Assembly: GCA_973895155.1 (NCBI GenBank)
Contig: OZ316897.1
Location: 6,572,001-6,636,000 of the forward strand
Source of the DNA: Marsupella aquatica
Taxonomy: Eukaryota > Marchantiophyta
Reading direction: 5' to 3'
Length of the DNA stretch: 64,000 nucleotides
The notes beneath the pieces were generated by a model. It saw only the letters and a list, made by a program, of their open reading frames with translations, searched no databases and was not told the origin of the DNA. Shown here in pieces: positions 53,973-64,000 of the stretch (the stretch's first letter is position 1; each line of letters starts with the position of its first letter). The position numbers and the translations under genes are program-made.

Positions 53973-56572
53973 ACATAAATTAGGACCGAGGTCTGACTGA
54001 CATGGCTAGAAGTAACAAGACAGCTAAAATGCTTGTTGTATTCAAGTCCTTGTGTAACCTGTTGTGTACTTTGTGCGAGTTTACGGCGTTCCCACGAAAT
54101 GTTGTGTTTCAATATTTACCAGGGTTTTTTCTCTGATTCTGCAGGTAGGATACACCATTATTTACTCAATCCGCCCTGCGAACGGTCAACTGAGCTGCAC
54201 ACGTCGATCGAGTAGGACGCGACCATCCTAGACCAAGGTGCTTTGATTGTCTTTCCGAGGTAAATGTGTAAGCTTTGTTCAGAGCAATGGCTGAAGACAT
54301 TTCCTCGAGAGTATTGGAGGAAGTATTAGAATTTGGTTTATTTGATTTCGCAAATTTAGAATAGGTCAGTCGTGTGAAATGGATAATTTATCTACATGAA
54401 TCCTCTTTAAAATGTGAAGGCATTTATAGATGCTTCGTTCAGGAGATTTGCCTAAAAAATCAAAAGCTTTAAAGGCCACTGGAAACAGTCTTCTTCCATT
54501 GTTTAAATCGGAAGCTTTATTCACGACCGACAAGTGACGTACAAACGCCCAAGACGCGATGAGGACACTTGAAACAATCTTTGATCATTCATGATAAGAT
54601 ACTTAATATGCTGACTGATGCAACCGACGATGTAGCATTGAAATTAAGTAGTCGACCGTGCCCTTACCTTGAAGAGTCTGGAAGTCCCCTATCTCCAGTT
54701 GCAAGGCGCGCGTTCAATGATAAAATCGACACTGCTGAGTCATGGATCCATACTCGTCCCCAATCGAAGTCGTCTTTCCTTCCCTTATCTGGAAGAGTCT
54801 GTCCAGAAGCGACTCTAGAAGTTCTGTATGCCCAGTAATCAGACGTGCTGAGTCAGCTCTAAAGGTGCTGAAATGGCTTCGAAGCTGGAGGTATGTGCTA
54901 TATGGACGCCATGTCTGCGCTGGCCGGAAAAGGTATTTCTTTCCATTGCAGAAGGCAAAACAAATGACAAGTAGCAGCCAATTATAAGTTTATCAACTGT
55001 GCACCATTTGCCTTAGCTGTTGGCCGGAGCTTAGGAGTTTTCTTTAGTTCTGGAATTTGGGGACTCACAGGCTTCTTCAAGGTAAGCTCACTGCAGAACG
55101 CTCACTCAGTATATTGCTCCTGTACACCGCAGAGACCATTTTATTATCGAGTGGGTGCCACCTGAAAATTACAAAAGAAAACATATGAATTGAGCTCATA
55201 TTCATAATTCTTTCTTGAGCGAACGAGCAAATTGACGTAAAACTAGGAGGTTGAATAAGGTGGAAGCGTTCTTTACACTTAATAAGTAGAAATTAAATTT
55301 TCCTCTCAAGTCAGTTCTTATTTCTCTTGATAAACTGGCTGGTTGTCGTAAAGCATACATTGTTCGCAAACTTGAAATGATAGTAAGTGTCGACCGTGGT
55401 AACGTATCAGTAATAGTCAAAATAGTCCGTCTGTGCGTCAAGAGTCTATGTTGCACTAGCTTAAGACTACTTACGTCTACGACTAACTTTCTTGTAATTG
55501 CGATCCGAGTTTTTAACGAGCATATATGTTTAAACAAGGTAGCACAGAGCAGCGCACGCCGCCGAAATAGTCAGCTCAAGGTGATGACCCAAGGACGATG
55601 GTTTGTGGAGAGGCCGGGAGAGAGGCAGTAGAGCAGAAAATCGAGCTCGATGGGTGGTTCAAGCAGACTGCATCAAAGATAAAACTTGCAAGCAAGAAAA
55701 TGATTTAATTTTACAGAGAGCTCGAACGGGTTGAGATATGGAATTTACTGGGAATGCCTGCTGACGATGACTGGGGACGGTCCTTGCAGAAAAGGTGGAT
55801 GCTCTCCGTCACCACCAGGATAGATGTGGATAATAGCGAATCAAAAAGTAAGCAAAAGCCAATATGAGGCATGTGCTTACGAACACAGTCTGGGCAACAC
55901 ATGGAAAGATACCATTCGATTGACAACCACGAAAGATAGAATGTGACCAGGTGGCGAGCTTGACTAGTAAGCAATCGGCGGATGTTACTGTAACAAGAAT
56001 GCAGTGCCAGATGAAGGCAAATATGAACAGTCCGAAGAGGATGTAGAAGCTAACTTTAGCGATCTCCGAGTGAATTGTAGCACTTAAGAATGATTCGTCG
56101 CTGATCTCTGGTGCATTCAGTCACCTTTGCAATTCATAGGTGTAATGGTTGATTTTAGTTTCCATTCGCCATGGTAGTAACAAAGTAAAGTTTTCGCACA
56201 TTCAAACGAGCATTCAAATAGTCACCAAAGTATCCACTAGTGAGCAAACCAATTTTAGAGATTTGGGGAACATTGTAGGGCCTGAGAATGATCCGTTTGT
56301 GATGATCTAGATGTTCTATTCAATCACCTGGGAATTCAGAGCTGGAACTGGGTGGTGGTATGTTTATCAAATGTGAATAATGCTTGACTGAATTAATAAA
56401 CTGTTCAGTGAAAAGAAAACTTTTTGTCACATGATTGCATGCCCACTCTTTGAATGTTAATAGTAACTAGCTAGATTACCTGTTCCTTGAGGGTAAAATA
56501 AATATGAAGACAAAGTATCTTGCATAATAAAATTTCTATACTATTTTAGTTAAATTTTGTCTTATACTTGTT

Positions 56573-56680
56573 TTTTGTCCACTCTCATTTCAGTTTTGTC
56601 TTTATTTGGACTCATGATCATTTTTGTCCATCCTCATTTCAAGTTGTTTTTAACTGAGACTCATGATAACTTTTGTCTCT
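56573..56680 (+). repeat. Tandem repeat, period 49 bp, just over two copies
   Basis: TTTTGTCC(A) starts at 56573 and 56622, with a variant (TTTTGTCTC) at 56671. Each unit carries CTCATTTCA and ACTCATGAT(C/A)A. Confidence 0.75.
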
Positions 56681-57085
56681 ATTAAGAGTTAATGTCTAGA
56701 GTTTTCACTCTAGACTCTAGGCGGGACTCTAGGCCCTTAAGAGTAGACTTTGTTGGCACTTTTATAGTAAGATAATGACAAAAATTATCAAGCATAGTCA
56801 TCATTAGACATACACTATATCCCAAATTTTTTTCATCCACTAACATTTTGGTGGGGCCCTACCGTAATGGTCTAGAGGCTTCACTCTACACACCTCGACC
56901 CCAAGTCTAGGTTTTGATTGCTATCTATTACTAAGATTTGATAGGTCAAAAACACCTCCCCACTTGCCCTCCACCTTGCCGAGCATGCCTTGGTCTCGCT
57001 CTCTACACATTACCTTGTCATACGTGCCTCTCCCTCTGTGACTCGCCCTAGCTAATAGTGCAAGACATGGGCTTGTATCATCGTA

Positions 57086-57180
57086 TCTTTCTAGATTATC
57101 TAACATATTTGATACTTAGCACCTGATCTTTTTAGATATCCAACACATTTTACCGTTACGATCATCAGGTCTTTCTAGAC
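57086..57180 (+). repeat. Degenerate tandem repeat, about 40-44 bp, three copies
   Basis: TCTTTCTAGA-like phrases start at about 57086, 57126 and 57170. Each is followed within a few bases by CAACA(T/C)ATTT or TAACATATTT and, in two copies, GATACTTA/GATCCTTA. Confidence 0.6.
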
Positions 57181-58056
57181 GACCCAACATATTTGATCCT
57201 TACTGCATCAGATTTTGCTCGACTACGAGAACGATTGCATCCAGCAAGTGGGGTATAAAGAAACAAAGAAGGTGGCACATCTGCCCTCAAAAATGCTGTT
57301 ATTCCTAAACCACAGCTGCCACAGTCAAAGGGGCTTTCCTGTAATTGGCCACTCTTCATTTGACTAGTTTCACAGTAAATCTACCCTACACGCTCTCCCA
57401 CTAGCTTCTCATCATACTACATTTGCTTTTTGGTGATTTCTTGACAGACAGAAACTCATTTACAAGTGTATTTTTTGTGGAGCATAGATTTCTTTGATAA
57501 CTATGTTTTCAGCTGTAGACAGCCCCGTATGATAAACTAATGTATAAAGTAAGGTTCCATAATGATTGGAAATAGGACCTTAGAGGCCTAGGAGAATTTC
57601 GGTTTTACTAATCCTAGTAAATGAGAAAAGAATCTTCCTAAAGAAGTTATCCAAATCTTGGCTGGCATACGTCCCGAGAATGCACTGAAAAATACCAAAA
57701 ACAAATCACAGACTACATTGCTTGATAACACTTCTACTCAAAAATTCACGAAAATATGATATTCTCTTTACTATCCCGGTTTACTATACATGATTGTACT
57801 TGATGGGAAATAGGCAGATGACCCGAAGTACTTCATATTAAGCTTGTGGTTTAATCTAAACTCGACCTGGCTATTGGTAAATGCCCCGTGTCTGTCCCTA
57901 ATTACTGCCCCCCCTTGCCCCGAATGCGTGATTCCTTTCAAAAGTCACACCTTTTGAAAAGTAAAACTTCAGGATTAATAATGGATCGAATAGCATAGAT
58001 GTACCGTCTAGGATCATAGGCCTGTCACCTTTACTGATTCATGTCAAAACCGTTAC

Positions 58057-58319
58057 CTCCTCCCGAGAATCCAACTGAAACATCTTTGCAACACCAGAGG
58101 AAAATGATGGGCTCATCTTCACCGAATTAGATTTTCTGGCCAGGATTTTTCCGTGTGGTTCGACCCATGTGACCCTCTGTGTACGTACTTTAGAGCAAAT
58201 AGTTAGCGAGTATTCAATCTCTAGGGATTGGATACCTTCGTCAATGACCACAGAACACAGATCTGGAATCATATCCCCTTCTTCTGATTGACCTTCCCAG
58301 AACTCATATATGCAGGACG
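58057..58319 (-). CDS. Candidate internal exon, unidentified
   Basis: On the minus strand an acceptor-like GTGTGCTAG is followed by about 87 open codons ending at GAG with a GTAACG donor. Residues such as YEFWEGQSEEGDMIPDLCSV and TQRVTWVEPHGKILA look protein-like. No family is recognised and no neighbouring exon was joined with confidence. Confidence 0.27.
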
Positions 58320-58359
58320 CTAGCACACCATGGTCTAAATTCTTTGTCCACATGCACAC

Positions 58360-61300
58360 CTACAACTTGGAGAGTTATACAGGCTACAAGCTAGTCCGCA
58401 ACGTCGTCTTTGGCTTTCAGCCTCTCACCAACCACTGCCGAAGCACGGTGCATAATTATGAGGTGTGTTGCCGACTACTGAACGGCAGTGTTGGCACTCA
58501 TTGGATTCTCCAGGCCTACATTGTAGCTCCTTATCTTCTTACCCACGCTCGTCCTACATCATTCAGGCCACTTTTGTTAGAGTTTCCACGTACCTGCAGC
58601 CATCCAAACTGAGAAATATCAAGGATTTCGTGGAGATTCAAACAGAAAAATGCAGAAGAAGTTCCTCGCCAGTTTGTAAACGTCATGCTGTCATGTTCGG
58701 CCAATCTCCAGCTCAGCCGTGAAGGTTTGGCCTTCTCGTGGTGTATATCTTAATTTGGAGTGCATAACCGCAGGACTTTTCTCAGAAAGAAATGCAGGTC
58801 TTTGCTTCGGCAACAATCGATATTGTCTGACGATGTGGCGCGCCCATCGCAGTTACAGGACGTTGGCCAACAGACAAAAGGATTATGCACCACCTCCAAG
58901 TGAGTGAACGGAAGAGACCCTGTAGGTACAGCTTGACGTCACAGTTGCAACCTTTGTTGCTCTTTTGATTTAATTCATCATTTGAAGGGGTAACTATGAT
59001 CTCATTTAAAGGTCGTTTGTCCTTGGCTGCCCCATTTCTTTTTTCGTTCTGACTTTATGTAAACAGTCCTTCGTTTCGGTGACTACGGTAGTGAGTAGCA
59101 AGTTGTCGGCTAGAATAGCCTCCCAGACAACCGACCGTGGATTCAGATTCAGTGGCTCTCGAGTCTTTAAAGGTAGTTGCTTTACTTGCAGAAGATGTTG
59201 GATTTGTCGGACCACTTATCTTGAATGTGGACCCATAGAATGGAACCTTGCCTGGACCTGAACATTGGCCAGTCGTGTGCCGTTCCCGCCACCCATCCCG
59301 CCAGCAAGAGTCAAATCACTAGTATAGCTGCTCGTGCTATTCGAATCAATGGAGTCGGCTAGCTAGCCAGGCATCGTATTTTAACACGGAAGGTGCACTG
59401 GGGATTGGAGATGCCACCTGGTAGCCTGCAGTCTCCTCTTATGAGGCTCACTTGCACCGTCAGTTTTCCATGATTTTTAGGATCTTTATTGTCCAAGTCT
59501 TTTGTTTGCTTTGTTCCAGACTGTACGAGAAATTGCATTAATCTCAAAGAAAGGTGCTAAATATTGCCAGTCTACTCAGTCTATTGGAGGTATGACTGCG
59601 TCCTGATCTTGTCTGTCATTTTAGTTAGTCCCTAATTATGGTGTGGGTGTTGCTCGGTCAGTAACATTAACTAAGTATCATCAGTCAAGTGCAGATTTCC
59701 GGTTCAACGCCAGTGTTACTTCCAGCTCGGGAAGTCAACTTGAAATTTAGTCGAAGGCGTCGTGTCCAACTTGCAGCAAGAATGGCATTAAGTTCATAGA
59801 GTTTCCCTCCTGAAGAACTGGGACGGTCTGGCAACTTGGACTGGTACTCCGTAGCACCACTTCTAAGGAAGATGAGATGGCCAGGGTTAGTATTTTCTTC
59901 ATCAGGTATTCCAAAAGAGTTGCAGAAGAAATTACACAAAACTTCTGCATATAATTACTTGCATCGACTAGGCATCCCTTCAAAGCAACTATGATGCAGA
60001 TAGCCAAATTGGATTGTAAAACATACTCAACTCATTGATCAATAACTGTAGTTTGTCCCTGTAAAAGGCGAATTGCTTGATGACCTTCAGTGAGTCATTT
60101 CTAGGACATTGAGTTGAATAATCGAAATTCTTCCAATATGTACCGCAACATTTGTGGATTTGTGAACGACATACTTCTCTACAACAGTCAGGCATGACTT
60201 CATGTTGGTTGTATATCACAGTCAAATGCGTCGCCCTCGGCTACTACATGTATAGCCTAAAGTGGTTGAATTCGAAATTCGATCAATGCTTTAGTATTAA
60301 TGAACGAAGGCCTCTTCAGTTACAGGTGAGCCCCAACTGCAGAAACCATGACTTATTTCACCGAAGGTGACTATATGATACCAAACTGGAAATTCCATGG
60401 ATCATGACCATCAACGAGCACTCGGGTCTTAACAACGAAGTGGGATTGTAAATCAGAAACCAACACTATTTCTGATCAAGTGGCAGTGTCTTGTTGCTCT
60501 TATTCTTTTTGAATAAACTTACAATATCGAACAAGACATGCAACAGTATGACTTCTCAATAGACAAGCATAAGTTCTCGCGGATCACAGCCTTACGGGAT
60601 GATGAATCGACTTAATTCAGCAGATGGATAAACTTTGATACAACAGAAAATGCACGATTTGTGACGGATTCACTACCGTCGGGAGATAGCACCTTAGCTA
60701 CCACTGAAGTCCCCAGCAACTAATTTGTTCGTAATGCTCCCGGTAATGCTTCAGTTTTTTCTGCTAACCTTCCAGGATCTTGAGCGAGATCTTGAGACCG
60801 TTCTTTTATTTTTGGCAAGCTGCATTGCCTACAGGGGTTTGGTTGAATCATTCCTTAATTTGATGCAAGTTATTCATGTACTGAAATCCTCAAGCAGGTG
60901 TTGAAATTCGCTCGAACGGTGGTACTAGCTTTTATCTCAGCAGAAAGGTGACATGCAGACTGACGAGTGTAGAACAAGGCCTGTCAAGCTTTTGCCTTTG
61001 TTGGACCCAAGGCAGTCCCACATGATGGGACTTGATGCGGGTCCAGCGGTGTCAAGGATAACTCAAATGGACCAACTGAAGTGGGAAGGAATTAAGTCTG
61101 GCCAAATATTGCAAACATGGACTTATTTTTGTTTGATTCAGAGGTTTTCTCACACTAGTGAGGGCCAACGTTAGAAGAGCACTGTCTTTTGTCTGGGAGA
61201 GCCACATGTGCTTACTGTCACTGAAATCTGGCATTTTAAAGGAATTATGCTTGATGAAGTAGCTAGGTAATTTTATGCTTATATTACATCCGAGTTACTG

Positions 61301-63330
61301 TATTGTCTACTAACTGTCTCTGGCTGTTGTGACTCTGAAGTATGAAAATCTCTGTACCCCAGAATCAGAATACTCCCGAACAGAAGTTCAATCAAACAAA
61401 GTCCTCCACGACTGCTCTAGAAAGGGTCATCTCACACGCACAGCAGGACTGTAAGGAAGGAAGGCATGGCGTTCGAGTCCATCCCTTGAGTTATTTCCCA
61501 CTTATCCGTATCTGGTGATAGAAGACTCCGCAAGGTACAGTAATTATTCAAATGTCCAAGAGGAACGAAGATTCTGATTTGAGCCGTCAGTGTCATAAAT
61601 AAGTGTGCCGATTTCTCCCAAGTTTGAGATAAAATCGGAATACCATTCTAAACTGCATGATATCTATTGCCGTCACAATACGCAAACTCTACAGGGCAAA
61701 CAAAAACCAAATGTTATTGTTGGTGCACCCATGCAAAAATGAGCAGATGTAATAGTTCAACATTGGCACATGCAAGCTTAGAGAAACTAAGCCATTTGAG
61801 ATAAAGTCCTCTAAGGTCGTGGACAAGACACGCCCCATGAGGTTTCAGGAGTATACTGCTCCTTAAAACGGAGAGAACAGGATGATCTTGGGACTCATTG
61901 GACGAGGTTGCCATCTTCTATTGGGCCATCGTTTTATATATGGGATTCCGATGGGAGACATCGATGGTAAATTCGGATTGGATAGCAGTGTAGAATGCTC
62001 TCGGGAGGGAATGTCAATCTTGTGTCAGTTAATCATATGACTGCTGCAATTGACGGTCCTGAATTGCACAATGCATGCCGTTTTCCAGTGATAATACTGA
62101 TAATTGCTGGCTTCCCATACAACAACAGGAACAAGTCAGTATAGCTCTCACAAAAACGCGACATATAAAACCCGTTCTGAAAAAGGCAATTTTCGAAATA
62201 CTTGGAAAGCATAGAGGAAAGTCTCTGCTGGACCCTGGTAAGTAACACCGCCATGATCTCATTCAATAGTAAACCTCTTGGAGATGACAAGGAAATAGAA
62301 TTTGCTGGCAATTAGCTCTTTGCATATCAAAATGAATATAGGTCAGTTACACCGGTAAATTCGAAAATTACGTTTCACTACAATATACTGACCTTTCAAT
62401 AGACTGCCAAAGCCTCGCCACATGCGGCCAAGGAAATAGAATTGGCTAGCATTAACGACTTTAAGCTAAACTCGTAGTCGTCTCACAACTCGGTCGGAAC
62501 TGAGACGTGGTAAACCGACGCACAAATTGGTTAGCAATGAGATCTGACCTCTTCCTTAACTGTGACTCTGTCTCAAAGTGGGCCTCACGATCGCATCAAA
62601 TGCAAGTGACAACATTAATTAGGAGAATCCTCGGTATGAGGGTCCTTTATGAACTGTTCGCTTTCCAATGCCAAGTCCGAGGATCTACTTCAAAAGCAGG
62701 TCATTGTCTGTCGGAGTTAGCAGAACAGGACGAGGCCACCCGGCTAACTGAGACGAATGAGCTGGCTAGCTTCATCAAAGGCCGTCTTTAAAATTGCTCG
62801 TTAGTGCACATACATACATATAGAGCGAGGGGATGAATCACTTTCAAGTGGAGGGCGTTCACAGGGTCAGAGACAAGGACTTCAGTTTCGGGCCAAAATT
62901 AGAGCAGGGCCATGCCCTCGCAAACGTAGAAAGTCTTTGAATTGCAGAATTGCAGAGAAGCACCACATAGAACGAAAGATCCGCAAGCGCACTGCAAGTT
63001 ACGAAGGTAAACAGATCCCGAAGCAGCAACTAGTGTACAAGACTTTGCCAAGAAGGTACAAAGCGAGTGAGAAAGTCTTAGAGCCAGGAGCTGTCCTTGA
63101 AAATTCAATTGCGATACTGTAGTCTTTGAACGGCATCAGCCATTGCTTCTGGATCGTAGAGCCAGAGCCCTGCTTGGAATAGAGCTACGACAACGATTCA
63201 AACCTGCTGCTCCGAAATCACTTCCTGCCCATGGACTCTAAGAAAGACTTGCCGTTTTCTGCCTTGATGATATCTTGGCGCAAATTTCCCTTGCTGTTGT
63301 CGTGTTGTCTCAATGATAGCTTGGAGCAAT
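58360..63330. other. Spacer; no gene recognised
   Basis: Many short frames open on both strands; two minus-strand stretches (59685-59939 and 62033-62311) are protein-like in composition but unrecognised and without clear exon partners. Confidence 0.35.
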
Positions 63331-63564
63331 TGAAGGGTTTGTGGCCACAACATCAGCCAAAGTATCACAAGTATCTCAACCATCACCCACCAAGGTAAGA
63401 TCAACCAGTAAGCGTTGTGCTAGAGGACTAGGTACCTTCTTGTACCACCTTTCGCCGTGCATGCACCAAAGACCGGGAGAGAAACTGAGCACCAGCATCC
63501 CTCACGCCCGCCCTCACGGCATCATGAACAACTACAGTTTGTTTGTCACCCAAATTACACCAAA

Positions 63565-63614
63565 GAAGATAGACCCATGTGTGCAGGAAGAAGATAGACC
63601 CATGTGTTATCACA
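63565..63614 (+). repeat. 25-bp tandem duplication
   Basis: GAAGATAGACCCATGTGT starts at 63565 and again at 63590. Confidence 0.85.
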
Positions 63615-63640
63615 AGGTTTCCCACAAAGCGCAGGAAAAA

Positions 63641-63720
63641 GGTAAGTAACCCTACAAGGTGGGGCAACCCTAAACAAACAGGTAAGTAACCCTACAAGGT
63701 GGGGCAACCCTAAACAAACG
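63641..63720 (+). repeat. Near-perfect 40-bp tandem duplication containing a splice-donor consensus
   Basis: The 40-bp unit starting GGTAAGTAACCCTACAAGG occurs at 63641-63680 and 63681-63720 with one difference at the last base. Each unit begins with a consensus donor (AAG|GTAAGT in the first context, CAG|GTAAGT in the second). Confidence 0.9.
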
Positions 63721-64000
63721 CATGGTTGTACAAAACTCTTCTGAAGAGATCCACAGATGAGGGATGGTTGAATTGGTGTGAAGCCAACTTTCTCTCCAGA
63801 AGAAAGAATCCAAGCTCAATCCACTTCAAGTGCCTTGGTCAGGATGCTAGAGATGACAGCATGCATTTGTCCAGCAAGGTTATAATAGCCATAAGACAGA
63901 TAGGGTCCAAGGAAAATAGCTCATGAAATGAAAGTAACACTAATACCTTGTACAAGATCTAGTAGTGACGATCACGTCCCCCACAAATGAACTTGAAATG

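Larger units (their letters stand above)
53980..58050. other. Spacer with two small degenerate tandem arrays; no gene recognised
   Basis: Apart from the arrays at 56573-56680 and 57086-57180, only unrecognised short frames occur (for example 55202-55537 minus). Confidence 0.4.

Overview
This is nuclear DNA of a land plant. The case rests on a split PEX6 gene with plant-type GT-AG introns, the 3' end of a plant-type LMBR1-domain gene, and degraded Ty1/copia, Mutator-like and MITE-type transposons in AT-rich spacers. The lineage cannot be fixed from the sequence. A bryophyte or another non-flowering plant would fit, but that is a guess.

Layout. 1-1654 (+) holds the last three exons of an LMBR1 domain-containing (LMBD2-like) membrane protein. 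1655-8240 is spacer with dispersed repeats, a complete small MITE with target-site duplication inside an LTR-like block, and short tandem repeats. 8241-15416 (+) is a 16-exon PEX6, the AAA+ ATPase of the peroxisomal PEX5 receptor-recycling machine; it is the only complete gene recognised. 15417-20850 has no recognisable gene. 20860-23390 is a dead copia relic interrupted by a second, inverted copy of the MITE family. 24371-25863 is a complete non-autonomous Mutator-like element with about 100-bp inverted termini and a perfect 9-bp target duplication. 26-33 kb is spacer with tandem repeats and hairpins. 33206-34824 (-) is a GC-richer coding relic of an unidentified, probably transposon-borne protein; its six internal stops are all TAG. 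35-43.7 kb is spacer, including an extremely AT-rich island near 40.5-41.5 kb. 43.7-64 kb is more balanced in composition but has no recognisable gene. It holds several splice-bounded open stretches that may be exons of lineage-specific genes, a four-copy motif array at 43.78-44.13 kb, and short tandem duplications.

PEX6 and the LMBR1-domain gene are neighbours by position only. PEX6 works with PEX1 at the peroxisome; the LMBR1-domain protein is a multi-pass membrane protein. The rest of the window is mostly transposon history. The most interesting items are the TAG-only decay of the GC-rich relic, the intact MULE, the MITE found twice inside copia-related DNA, and a PEX6 tandem splice acceptor where only one choice is productive.
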